DNA from: UBA2773 sp964643985
GTDB taxonomy: Bacteria; Patescibacteriota; Minisyncoccia; Moranbacterales; DUUL01
Length of the DNA: 49,815 nucleotides
Assembly: GCA_964643985.1 (NCBI GenBank)
Contig: CAZXUS010000007.1
Span: forward strand, 1-49,815
Reading direction: 5' to 3'
Shown here in pieces: positions 17,745 through 25,531 of the stretch. Under the pieces are notes generated by a model. It did not search any database and had not been told where the DNA came from. It worked only from the letters and a program-made list of their open reading frames with translations. Within the stretch, counting starts at the first letter, position 1. Each line of letters begins with the position of its first letter. The position numbers and the translations under genes were made by a program.

Positions 17745-18867
17745 TGTTATAGATGTTTAATGTTTCTTGAGCAGTTTTATCCCAATCAAATTTTTTAATC
17801 ATTTCAGCAATTTTCTTATTTTCCTTTTGGTTTCTTTCGTTATTTCTAATCTTAAAAACTTTATTCAAACAATCCAAAATCGAAGTTGAATTTTCTGGAT
17901 TAAAATATTCCACTGAATCTTTCAAAATTTCTGGCATAGAAGTTCGGTTAGAACAAGCCACAAATTTACCACAGAACAAGGCCTCTAAAGGTGGAAAACC
18001 AAACCCTTCATACAAAGAAGGATAGATAAACAATTCTGATTCATCAAAAACTGTTTTGAAGTCAACCTGCTCAATAAAACCAGGGGAAATAATATTCCTA
18101 AGACTCTTTTTTTTTATTTTGTTTTTTAATTTTTGATAAAAATAGTCTTCTCCTCCGGCTAAAACTAGTTTAATCTTCGGATTTTTTTTATTAAACAAGG
18201 AAAAAACTTCGACTAAACGATCCAAATTTTTATGAGGATAAGCATTTCCCACATACAATAAATACGGTTTTATTATACCATATTTTTTTAAAATAGTCTT
18301 TGAATTTAAATCTGTTTTTTGCTTCAAAAAATTACATCCTTGATAAACAACCTTCACTTTATTTTCCGGAACTTTTAAAGTTTTTACCAAATCTTTTTTA
18401 GTAAAGTTAGAAATAGCGATTATAACCTCAGTTCTTCGAACCGCCAATTTTATAACAATTCGATAGGCGAAAAGTTTTAATAAATAATAAAATTTATTTA
18501 AAGTTGAGTTTTTGAAAGTTGGATAATGAAATAAAATCAGATCATGAATCGTCACAACCGTTTTTCGCCAATACAATAATGGTACATTAAAATGACCAAA
18601 ATGCATCAAATCTAATTTATATTTATTGAGAAAAAAGGGATAAATAAACTGTTCTTTCCATCCATACCAAGAAAAATTAGCTACTATTTTGTGAAAATTT
18701 TTCTTAACTGGCTGAAAATCATCAAATCTATTTTTTTTTAAAAAAACAAAAAACTGGTGATCTTTTTCATCGCTGTTCTTTTCCAAACTTTCTACTAATT
18801 TTTGAACATAAATCCCGATCCCTTTTTCTTTCGGACCAAAAAACCGAGCATCAATTCCAATCCGCAT
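17725..18867 (-). CDS. Glycosyltransferase family 4 (GT-B), copy 1
   Basis: The 380-residue GT-B enzyme has GTs_4 marks: RIGIDARFFGPKEKGIGIYV at the N-terminus, VVTIHDLILFHYP (about 108-120), PYLLYVGNAYPHKNLDRLVE (about 205-224), and the donor-binding ESELFIYPSLYEGFGFPPLE with the E-x7-E pattern. It likely adds a hexose from a nucleotide sugar to a growing surface glycan at the inner membrane face. It lacks membrane helices. It precedes the large DUF4012 gene and is separated from the next GT4 gene by a 32-bp palindrome. Confidence 0.88.
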   Translation of the reverse strand: MRIGIDARFFGPKEKGIGIYVQKLVESLEKNSDEKDHQFFVFLKKNRFDDFQPVKKNFHKIVANFSWYGWKEQFIYPFFLNKYKLDLMHFGHFNVPLLYWRKTVVTIHDLILFHYPTFKNSTLNKFYYLLKLFAYRIVIKLAVRRTEVIIAISNFTKKDLVKTLKVPENKVKVVYQGCNFLKQKTDLNSKTILKKYGIIKPYLLYVGNAYPHKNLDRLVEVFSLFNKKNPKIKLVLAGGEDYFYQKLKNKIKKKSLRNIISPGFIEQVDFKTVFDESELFIYPSLYEGFGFPPLEALFCGKFVACSNRTSMPEILKDSVEYFNPENSTSILDCLNKVFKIRNNERNQKENKKIAEMIKKFDWDKTAQETLNIYNSVSKQK

Positions 18868-18962
18868 AATTTTCTAAACTAATAATATACTTTTATTTTA
18901 GCAAAAAAAACAGAATTTATAAACCAAAGTTGCTACATAGCAGGTTACATAGCAATATCCAT

Positions 18963-18994
18963 ATTTAAATACTGATTTAAATCAGTATTTAAAT
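18963..18994. terminator. 32-bp perfect AT-rich palindrome between two GT4 genes
   Basis: A perfect palindrome with arms ATTTAAATACTGATTT / AAATCAGTATTTAAAT lies just downstream of the copy-2 GT4 gene's stop site at 19017. It could end or attenuate transcription between the two halves of the block. The stem is AT-rich and lacks a strong T-run, so a terminator role is only likely. Confidence 0.5.
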
Positions 18995-19016
18995 TATTAT
19001 ATCAAAAAAGACGTCT

Positions 19017-20141
19017 TTATTTAATTTTAAAATCTCTTTTCATTTCAGCGATTTTTTGAGCTTGTTGAAGTCCTTTTCGAGAATATTTAGAATAAACATT
19101 TTTATCTCTCAATAAAACTTCTAACGCTAAACAAATTTCGGAAGATTTATAAGGATTGATTAAAATAGCACCATCCTCTAGAACTTCTGGCATCGAAGAA
19201 CAATTCGAAGCAATCGTTGGCACACCCGAAGCCATTGCCTCTAAAGGCGGAAAACCAAAACCCTCGTAAAGAGAAGGATAAACAAAAATTTTTGCCAAAG
19301 AATATAAAGTTGGTTTATCTTTTTCTTCGATAAAATTAGTAAAAATTATATCCTTTGCGAAACAACTACTCTTAGCTCTTTCTAGCATAGACTCCCATAG
19401 CCAACCTTTGTCCCCAGCAATTACCAACTTATAATCATCCGCCCAAATATTTCTTTTTTTGAAACTTTCAAAACCAACTATTAAACTTTTAATATTTTTA
19501 CGAGGCTCAATCGTCCCTAAAAATAAAATAAATTTAGCTGATAATCTATATTTATTTTTTATTATTTGCTTTGAAGCACTGGGCTGATTAAAAAATTTAA
19601 AATTAAAAAAGGGGTAATTAGTCAAAATTTTATTCGGATTAGTTTGGTACAAATTAATTAAATCCTGAGTAGTGGAATCTGAAACTGACCAAATTAGATA
19701 AGCTTCTCGCACGTTTTTTCGAGGATTAATAAAAAAATGCCACAATCTTCTCTTCCAAGAAAAAGTTTCTGGCATTCGTTCAAAAGACAAATCATGAACA
19801 GTTAAAATCCGATGACATTTTTTAGACAGTGCTATAAAATGAAAATTAGGTGAAATAAAAAAATCTAAACCACTTAAGATTTTATCAACTTTGGGCCAAT
19901 TAAAAAACAAAAAACAAAAATTTAATATTTTGTTCGGAATTTTAAATCGCTTAATTTGAATATTTTCATATTTATTTAGCCAACTAAAGTTTTCCTTAAT
20001 TTCTCCGAAAGCGTTTAAAAAGATAACAAATTCATCCTTGCTGTTTTCTTCCAATAATCGAAAAATCAATCCTTGAGCATATTCTTCTACTCCAGTATTT
20101 CTACTATTTTGCAAACACCGACCGTCAATTCCTATTTTCAT
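19017..20141 (-). CDS. Glycosyltransferase family 4 (GT-B), copy 2
   Basis: The 374-residue enzyme is a paralogue of the 17725 gene: KIGIDGRCLQNSRNTGVEEY, ILTVHDLSFERMPETFSWKR, FILFLGTIEPRKNIKSLIVG and AKIFVYPSLYEGFGFPPLEA share its landmarks. IEPRKN is a classic mannosyltransferase-like phrase, but the sugar is not certain. The start overlaps the Wzz-like gene by 17 bases, which supports joint translation. Two closely similar GT4 genes in one block suggest successive linkages in the same glycan (inferred). Confidence 0.88.
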   Translation of the reverse strand: MKIGIDGRCLQNSRNTGVEEYAQGLIFRLLEENSKDEFVIFLNAFGEIKENFSWLNKYENIQIKRFKIPNKILNFCFLFFNWPKVDKILSGLDFFISPNFHFIALSKKCHRILTVHDLSFERMPETFSWKRRLWHFFINPRKNVREAYLIWSVSDSTTQDLINLYQTNPNKILTNYPFFNFKFFNQPSASKQIIKNKYRLSAKFILFLGTIEPRKNIKSLIVGFESFKKRNIWADDYKLVIAGDKGWLWESMLERAKSSCFAKDIIFTNFIEEKDKPTLYSLAKIFVYPSLYEGFGFPPLEAMASGVPTIASNCSSMPEVLEDGAILINPYKSSEICLALEVLLRDKNVYSKYSRKGLQQAQKIAEMKRDFKIK

Positions 20142-20751
20142 TTTCTGAAAAATTAAAATAATATTTCACAAGCACACCAAATACCCCCAATAAAATTCCA
20201 AAACAACTCAAAACCAACAAAACAAAAAAAATATTAATATTATTTTTAGCAACTTGAGTATCCTCGATTATCAGCTTAAACCAATTATTTTTATTCTGAC
20301 CAGTATTAAGTTGCTGATTTTTATTATTTAAACTTTTTTTAAGAGCTTCCCCAAAAACAACAGCTGACTTGGAAGTTTTTGATTTAAAATCAACTTTGAC
20401 ATAATTAGCAGACAATTGAGTAGTTTTTATCTTAAAAATATCCTCCCATTTTCCCTTTTTAAGTTTTTTAAATTCTTTCCTGCTAATCGCCATCAAACCT
20501 GGATCTCCAACCCAATTAATAATATTTTTACCAAATTTTTCATCCGCCTGCAACCGATAAAATTGATCATATTGATAATCCTTATTGCTATTTAATGACC
20601 CTTCTCGAGTAATATTAATGGCAATAGAACCTAAATATAATTTATTTTGCTGATTATAAATTACTAAACCAATCACAACTACACCCAAAAAAATTAACCA
20701 AAAAATTACTAGATGTTTTTTCATTAAGTTCAAAAAATCTCTAAATTCCAT
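20125..20751 (-). CDS. Wzz/YveK-like chain-length protein
   Basis: From the ATG at 20751 the product has 208 residues starting MEFRDFLNLMKKH, the usual cytoplasmic lead-in of Wzz-type proteins, then a membrane helix (about 15-35) and an outer domain with SAINITREGS-like beta strands. A second helix lies near the C-terminus (about 178-200, INIFFVLLVLSCFGILLGVF). Two helices around an outer domain is the polysaccharide co-polymerase layout. There is no attached tyrosine kinase. The longer frame to 20817 adds 22 residues with no sign of coding, so the internal start is chosen. Likely controls length of the glycan made by the neighbouring transferases. Confidence 0.65.
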   Translation of the reverse strand: MEFRDFLNLMKKHLVIFWLIFLGVVVIGLVIYNQQNKLYLGSIAINITREGSLNSNKDYQYDQFYRLQADEKFGKNIINWVGDPGLMAISRKEFKKLKKGKWEDIFKIKTTQLSANYVKVDFKSKTSKSAVVFGEALKKSLNNKNQQLNTGQNKNNWFKLIIEDTQVAKNNINIFFVLLVLSCFGILLGVFGVLVKYYFNFSENENRN

Positions 20752-20878
20752 TATTTTAAAATAATAATTAACAACTTTGCAAAAATTCTTTTCAGAAACT
20801 ATAAAATAAAAGGGCATCGGAAAAAATCCCCAAAGCCCTCCTGCTTTTTTGTAATTATTTTGATGCTCTTAAATTCGA

Positions 20879-22252
20879 TTATTTTTCCGCCTCAGTCAAC
20901 TCAAATTTTAAATCATTTTTCAAAATGCTCTTTTGATTATATTCACCTTTAGTCGTCTTGACATTAATCGTTACTGGAACATCGCCCACTCCTGATTGTT
21001 TCTGAACTAAAAGTTTATAGTTATCCTTAATACTATCCGGAAGAGTATAAACAATCTTAGCATGAGTTTGATGATTCATTATAGTATGACAAATAAATCC
21101 ATAGTATTGCTTGCCATGATTTTCCTGTTTATTGGGATAACTAACCATTTCTCGAGAAACTAAATCAGTTCCCATTGGAGTATAAACCCTTAGATAAGAA
21201 TGATAATCAGTGGTTCGCCAATCACCATAAGCGGCATTATGAGTATAAATAATTTCCAAAGTAGCGGTTGGTTTTTCGACAGTTAAATCAACGTTATAAA
21301 TCATTTCTCGATCTATATAATAATCTGATTTAAAAGCTCCCAGATTAGCATCCACTGCCATTAAATAATCCCCGTCCCAACTCTGGTCAACCACTCCGGC
21401 CCAACCGACACTTTCAGCTAAAACTTGCAATTCAGAATCTTCGAAATTAAACTGAATATCCTTATTTCTCAATTCCGCCAAAGCTAGCTCAGCTGTTTTT
21501 TTGATATTTCCCGGCGTCACCAATCGATCCGCAATAGCGGGAGCCAAAACTTTCATCACTGCTTTTCTATTTTGAGTATCTAAGTCTTCATTTAAAATAT
21601 ATTTTTTCTCAACCTGCTCCTCTAACTTTAAAACTGCATCCTTACTAGTAAAGGTTCCATAAGCACCCAAATTAATTGGACCAGTAATTTCCAAAAAATC
21701 ATTCAAAACAGTCGCATTGACTGCCATCACTCCATCAAAATCGTCATTTCCACCACTCAATCGATAAAAATATTTGACTTTTTCAACAGTAGTTGGAAAG
21801 TCTGGAAAAAAATTGGAGTCTCTAAATTTCCATTTTTTAACTTCCATCATTTTTTCGAATGGATAAGGAGCTCGAACATCAGCCTTGATTCTCTGATCTA
21901 ATAAATTAGCATCTTCGATAAACAAAGAAGTCACTTCACCGTCCTTAAGTTTCAAAACTGCATATTGACCCAAAAAACCCCCCGACGGTCTTAGCTCCAT
22001 ATTATTTTGCAACAACACCAAATATCGCCTTTCCGCTCCATCCTTGACAGTAAAAGCCTGCACAAATTTATCAATGGCTTGAATTTCATCCTTGGTGCTT
22101 TGCTGAATTGGAAGCAACTGAGTAATTTTATCAACCGCTGAAATTGAATTTATTAAAATTTGAGTTTTATCAATATCTTTAAAAAAATAAAAAGCACTGG
22201 CAATACCAACGATTAAAACTAGAATAACCGCAAAAAATATTTTCTTTTTCAT
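20879..22252 (-). CDS. DUF4012 protein, short form
   Basis: The 457-residue protein has one N-terminal membrane helix (about 5-22) and a large outer domain with the DUF4012 marks LLQNNMELRPSGGFLGQYAV and FRDSNFFPDFPTTVEK. It aligns along its length with the outer part of the 891-residue paralogue but lacks the cytoplasmic coiled coil. It is the first gene of the minus-strand envelope block. The upstream 370 bases hold a hairpin at 22487-22511 and a copy of the palindromic element. Confidence 0.85.
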   Translation of the reverse strand: MKKKIFFAVILVLIVGIASAFYFFKDIDKTQILINSISAVDKITQLLPIQQSTKDEIQAIDKFVQAFTVKDGAERRYLVLLQNNMELRPSGGFLGQYAVLKLKDGEVTSLFIEDANLLDQRIKADVRAPYPFEKMMEVKKWKFRDSNFFPDFPTTVEKVKYFYRLSGGNDDFDGVMAVNATVLNDFLEITGPINLGAYGTFTSKDAVLKLEEQVEKKYILNEDLDTQNRKAVMKVLAPAIADRLVTPGNIKKTAELALAELRNKDIQFNFEDSELQVLAESVGWAGVVDQSWDGDYLMAVDANLGAFKSDYYIDREMIYNVDLTVEKPTATLEIIYTHNAAYGDWRTTDYHSYLRVYTPMGTDLVSREMVSYPNKQENHGKQYYGFICHTIMNHQTHAKIVYTLPDSIKDNYKLLVQKQSGVGDVPVTINVKTTKGEYNQKSILKNDLKFELTEAEK

Positions 22253-22551
22253 TTCTATTTTATTTCAAAAAATTAATTAATCATAAAATTGCTTTTAGTC
22301 TGCTTCTAAATAAAATTTAACAATAAAAACAAGACTCTAAACAACTCTATAACACCCTAAAGATTATCATAAATATTTTAATTTAACAAATCTATTTTCA
22401 ATAATATTTTTTTAGTTTATAATTAAATTTGTCGTTAAAAAAACAATATAAAGCTACTAATCAATCTAATTAGTTATTTTATATTACGAAACATCCCCAA
22501 GGATGTTTTCAAAAAAACAAAAGGTTAATAATCAATAACAAAAATCAAAGG
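22253..22551. other. Intergenic region with hairpin
   Basis: No gene. It should hold the promoter of the minus-strand envelope block. A stem GAAACATCC / GGATGTTTTC at about 22487-22511, followed by A-rich sequence on the plus strand, could terminate minus-strand transcription coming from the right. Confidence 0.45.
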
Positions 22552-22665
22552 GTTAAATGTTTGAGCGCAGTTCGAGGCGGATTTGAGCACCGAGTGAGAC
22601 GTGCTGAGGTAAGCACGGCGAATGAGGAGAGAAAAATCCAACAAAAAAATGTACCAAACAGTTAA
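22552..22665 (+). repeat. Palindromic element, copy A
   Basis: Outer stem GTTAAATGTTTG (22552-22563) pairs imperfectly with CAAACAGTTAAG. Inside lie the conserved strips GCAGTTCGAGG and GAGCACCGAG, the inner stem GGATTT / AAATCC, and the apical stem CGTGCT / AGCACG around GAGGTA. The conserved end (ATGTACCAAA) supplies the likely ATG at 22649 of the next gene. Confidence 0.75.
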
Positions 22666-23062
22666 GCCGATCAAACAAATGAAAGACATTCAAGAGATTT
22701 TTAATGAACTAGAGGTAGTCAAAAAAACCCAAAAAGAAATCCAAACCGAATACAAAGACGCTCTTAATAACGCTAACGAATTTGAAGAAATTCAAAATCA
22801 AATCAAAGAATTAACCGAGAAAAGAAAAACTATTCAAGGTATGGTTCAAGCTGAAATGGGACAGAGATTTCAAGACTTAGAAATCGCCAAAGACCAACAG
22901 AAAGAATTAAAACAGATGCTTTCCGATATCGCTATGAGCAATTTAATGGACGGCAAATCAATTGAATTGAAAGACACTTATGACTCCGTCTACGAACCTC
23001 AATTCTCCGTCACTTTCAAAAGAACGAATGCGAAAAATATTGGGAATGAAGAAACAAAATAA
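22649..23062 (+). CDS. Coiled-coil hypothetical protein
   Basis: I do not recognise the family. From the ATG at 22649 the product has 137 residues: MYQTVKPIKQ, then a helical, Glu/Lys/Gln-rich coiled coil (about 12-100) and a short C-terminal beta-like tail (SVYEPQFSVTFKRT). No cysteines or membrane segment. An earlier ATG at 22622 lies wholly inside palindromic element A, so the later start is preferred; even so, the first three or four codons are element sequence. It is the only plus-strand gene in the 10584-31415 region, and a good terminator follows it. Confidence 0.6.
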   Translation: MYQTVKPIKQMKDIQEIFNELEVVKKTQKEIQTEYKDALNNANEFEEIQNQIKELTEKRKTIQGMVQAEMGQRFQDLEIAKDQQKELKQMLSDIAMSNLMDGKSIELKDTYDSVYEPQFSVTFKRTNAKNIGNEETK

Positions 23063-23071
23063 ATTTCTGCG

Positions 23072-23109
23072 AATAAAAAAGCGTGTCCAATAGACACGTT
23101 TTTTTATTA
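23072..23109 (+). terminator. Rho-independent terminator of the coiled-coil gene
   Basis: CGTGTC pairs with GACACG around a short loop, flanked by an A-run before and a run of seven T after. Confidence 0.88.
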
Positions 23110-23262
23110 ATTTATTTTTCTTAATTTACAATAAACCAATTTTCAATTTACATTAAATTTTCAATTACTTAATTTTCAATATATCGTTCCCGAGATTGCT
23201 CTATTATAAACAAATAATTCCAATTATGAGCCATTACAAATTGTAAAATTAAAAATTGATTA

Positions 23263-23288
23263 CCCGTCTCGCGTCGCTTGCCGAGGCG
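23263..23288. repeat. GC-rich intergenic repeat (R2), copy 1
   Basis: CCCGTCTCGCGTCGCTTGCC then GAGGCG: a GC-rich island inside AT-rich sequence. The same unit occurs at 24176-24219 (reversed), 24605-24648 and 33098-33123. Flanking sequences CAATAAACCAATTT (about 23130) and AAATTGGTTTATTG (about 23290) form a large inverted repeat around it. Confidence 0.7.
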
Positions 23289-23355
23289 AATAAATTGGTT
23301 TATTGTAAATTGAAAATTAAAAAAATCCAAAACTCCGACATTTATCAAAGTCAAT

Positions 23356-24138
23356 TCAAAACTTTTTTATCAATCCTTTCCAATCCCCCACATCAAGTTC
23401 CTGTGCTCTAGTTTTTCCGTTAAATCCAATTTTTTCTAGTTTCTTCTCAACCACCTCTTTCCCTAATCCCAATCCGGCTGAAAGATTATTAACCAAAGTC
23501 TTTCGAGGACTAGCAAATCCAACTTTGACTAATCGAAAAAATTTCTTTTCTTCGGCTAATTCTAATCGTCTTTCTTTTTTTACTACAATCTTAATTACTG
23601 CTGAATCAACATCGGGAGTAGGATTAAATTTTTCCCGAGGTACAATCATAACAATTTCTGGTTTTCCAAAATATTGCACCGATAAAGATAAAATTCCCAA
23701 TTTCCCCGGTTTTTGACAAATCCGCTCAGCTACTTCTTTCTGTACCATCAAAACCAAAATCTGAGGTTGAAAAGAATTTTCCAAAAATAATCGAAGAATT
23801 TTTCCAGTGATATAATACGGAATATTAGCAATTAGTTTGTAAGAGGAAAAATCCCTCGAAGTCAAAATCTTTTTCCAATCCACTTCCAAGACATCTCCTT
23901 CTAAAATTTCCAGATTCTTTTTTGCTAAACTATTTCGACAAAAACCAGCCAATTCCTCGTCCTTTTCCACCGCCAAAACTCGTCCAGCTTGTTGAATCAA
24001 TTCCCGCGTCAAAAAACCTCGACCAGGACCAATCTCTAAAACATTATCTTTTTCAGAAATTTCCCCCGCTTCAATTATTTTTTGAACCACCACCTCATCA
24101 TTCAAAAAATTCTGCCCCAAAGATTTTTTAGATTTCAT
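23356..24138 (-). CDS. rsmA: 16S rRNA (adenine1518/1519-N6,N6)-dimethyltransferase
   Basis: The 260-residue protein is a full-length KsgA/RsmA. KKSLGQNFLND opens it, EIGPGRGFLT (36-44) binds S-adenosylmethionine, NIPYYIT (105-111) is the catalytic motif for adenine N6 dimethylation, and VGFASPRKTLVNNLS (about 207) is the typical C-terminal strip. It dimethylates two adjacent adenines near the 3' end of 16S rRNA during late 30S assembly. The gene sits alone between intergenic repeats, and no tRNA or rRNA gene is adjacent. Confidence 0.95.
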   Translation of the reverse strand: MKSKKSLGQNFLNDEVVVQKIIEAGEISEKDNVLEIGPGRGFLTRELIQQAGRVLAVEKDEELAGFCRNSLAKKNLEILEGDVLEVDWKKILTSRDFSSYKLIANIPYYITGKILRLFLENSFQPQILVLMVQKEVAERICQKPGKLGILSLSVQYFGKPEIVMIVPREKFNPTPDVDSAVIKIVVKKERRLELAEEKKFFRLVKVGFASPRKTLVNNLSAGLGLGKEVVEKKLEKIGFNGKTRAQELDVGDWKGLIKKF

Positions 24139-24160
24139 CTAATAAATAAATTACAAATTT

Positions 24161-24227
24161 AAAATTACAAGCTCCAAATAAATTATCCGCCTCGGCAAGC
24201 GAAGCGAGACGGGCAAATTCAAAAATT
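24161..24227. repeat. Left inverted repeat around the four-helix-bundle gene (R2, copy 2)
   Basis: The core at 24176-24219 (44 bases, centred on CCTCGGCAAGCGAAGCGAG) is an exact reverse complement of 24605-24648. Similarity continues imperfectly on both sides, giving about 65 bases. Confidence 0.85.
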
Positions 24228-24239
24228 ATAAATTCAAAA

Positions 24240-24592
24240 CTACTTGCATTTTTCCAAAATACTAGCAAAAATTTTGACTAATTCCATTGTCTCTCCCAAC
24301 AAAGGCTCTATCCTTTTTCCATATTCAGGATTAGCCTCTATTATTAATTTTAACCAGTAAATTGTTTCTTTGCCTTCTTTTCTACATATTCTCATTCTAT
24401 AACTAAAATCTTTCTTGGTTTCAGTTTCATTGGCTTCTCGATAATTAGCACCTTGAGAAGTTCCAGACCAAACAACCTGGTCAATTAATTTAAAATTAAC
24501 CGTATTTTTAGGCAAATTTTAGCCATTCTAATTATTCTTTTGCCATATTCCAAAGTTCTATCTTCGAGATCATATTTTTTGTTCTCGGTCAT
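24240..24592 (-). pseudogene. Four-helix-bundle (S23/IVS-type) protein gene with a frameshift
   Basis: The frame 24240-24515 encodes the C-terminal three quarters of a four-helix-bundle protein (S23/bAvd family): SGTSQGANYREANETETKKD, MRICRKEGKETIYWLKLI. The missing start is on the same strand in another frame: ATG at 24592 gives MTENKKYDLEDRTLEYGKRI and then RMAK, the expected family start, before reading runs out of frame. One base appears missing near 24525. The pieces together give about 117 residues, the normal length. Such proteins are often encoded by intervening sequences of 23S rRNA genes or occur as free cassettes. Here inverted repeats flank the gene on both sides. A sequencing error could also explain the shift. 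Confidence 0.75.
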
Positions 24593-24596
24593 TTTG

Positions 24597-24663
24597 AATT
24601 TTTAAATTTGCCCGTCTCGCTTCGCTTGCCGAGGCGGATAATTTATTTGTTATTTGTAATTTT
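24597..24663. repeat. Right inverted repeat around the four-helix-bundle gene (R2, copy 3)
   Basis: The core at 24605-24648 matches 24176-24219 exactly in reverse complement. With the left copy it bounds a segment of about 500 bp containing only the frameshifted gene. Confidence 0.85.
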
Positions 24664-24682
24664 GGATTTTGGATTTCACTTT

Positions 24683-25006
24683 CTAAAGATATTTTTCTAT
24701 GGTTTCTTTGAGAATGCCCTTCTCTCTTAAACCCACAAGCGTTTCTTTAACTTCCCCATCCTTAAAAATCAACATAGTTGGAATACTCATTACTCCATAT
24801 TCCCCAGCAACATCCCCTGAACTTTCAATGTCTAATTTTCCAAGCACCGCTTTGTCTTCCATTTCTCCTGCCAATTCATTCACGATTGGACCTTGAACCT
24901 TACAAGGACCACACCATTCTGCAAAAAAATCAACTAAAACTGGTTTAATTTTTGACATTTCAATTACTTCCTTTTTAAAATTTTCACTATTAAATTCCAT
25001 GCTCAT
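24683..25006 (-). CDS. trxA: Thioredoxin
   Basis: The 107-residue protein is a standard single-domain thioredoxin: VLVDFFAEWCGPCK with redox Cys32 and Cys35, the cis-proline strip MSIPTMLIF (about 74-82), and a final helix. It reduces protein disulfides in the cytoplasm. No thioredoxin reductase is seen in the window. It is transcribed downstream of the CsoR/CstR-type repressor gene with a gap of about 80 bases and may share its control (inferred). Confidence 0.93.
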   Translation of the reverse strand: MSMEFNSENFKKEVIEMSKIKPVLVDFFAEWCGPCKVQGPIVNELAGEMEDKAVLGKLDIESSGDVAGEYGVMSIPTMLIFKDGEVKETLVGLREKGILKETIEKYL

Positions 25007-25084
25007 AACTTTTAGAGAAATTATTATTGAAAACCTCTTGCTTCAATAATAGTTCTTAACTAATTATTAATAAATTTTTTTAAC

Positions 25085-25327
25085 TTAATTATTTTTAATT
25101 ATTTCTTGAATCAATTTCCTAACTCGTTCCTTGTCTTTTTTAGCATTTCCAGACAAACAGTCCAAAGTACTTTCCTCGATAATCTTATTTATCACTGAAT
25201 TAATACCAGCCTTGGAAGCCTTCAGCTGAATCAAAATATCAACACATTCTTTTTTGTCACCAACCATTCTTTTAATCCCCTCCAACTGCCCAATAATATT
25301 ATTTATCAATTGCTCAGTATTTTTCAT
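25085..25327 (-). CDS. CsoR/CstR-family (DUF156) repressor
   Basis: From the ATG at 25327 the protein has 80 residues, MKNTEQLINNIIGQLEGIKR onward, the usual DUF156 length and start. Ligand positions are Cys28 (KKECVDIL) and Cys57 (STLDCL), 29 residues apart as in CsoR. The position of the copper-binding His of CsoR holds Ser53 instead. A two-Cys site without that His is the pattern of CstR, which senses persulfides, so sulfur sensing is more likely than copper (inferred). The longer frame to 25423 runs through the promoter and is rejected. The thioredoxin gene downstream fits a thiol or sulfur response. Confidence 0.82.
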   Translation of the reverse strand: MKNTEQLINNIIGQLEGIKRMVGDKKECVDILIQLKASKAGINSVINKIIEESTLDCLSGNAKKDKERVRKLIQEIIKNN

Positions 25328-25366
25328 ATTAACATTATTATTAAAATAATAAAACAACCTATTTTC

Positions 25367-25396
25367 ATCATACCACACACCCCCCAGAGGTGTTAA
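25367..25396 (-). promoter_or_regulatory. Promoter with operator in the spacer, upstream of the repressor gene
   Basis: On the minus strand: TTAACA (25396-25391), an 18-base spacer and TATGAT (25372-25367). The spacer carries a G-tract with ACACCTCTGGGGGGTGTGT, an interrupted inverted repeat like CsoR/CstR operators. Binding there would block polymerase and give self-control. Confidence 0.6.
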
Positions 25397-25459
25397 GAGA
25401 AACTTGAAATATCTAACCTTCAATTTTTAACAATCAACTCGAGAGACACAAAAAACAAA

Positions 25460-25493
25460 AGCCCCTAGTTGAAAAAATCTTCAACCAAGGGCT
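25460..25493 (-). terminator. Rho-independent terminator of the PEP-CTERM gene
   Basis: AGCCC...GTTGAA pairs with TTCAAC...GGGCT. T-runs follow on both sides. It lies about 40 bases beyond the stop at 25532. Confidence 0.85.
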
Positions 25494-25531
25494 CAATTTT
25501 TTAATAAAATTTTTATATTATAAATATTTTA

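Noticed and set aside
23169..23354. 61-codon minus-strand frame after rsmA
   Set aside because: It lies in repeat sequence, including an R2 copy. The translation looks like read-through of AT-rich inverted repeats.
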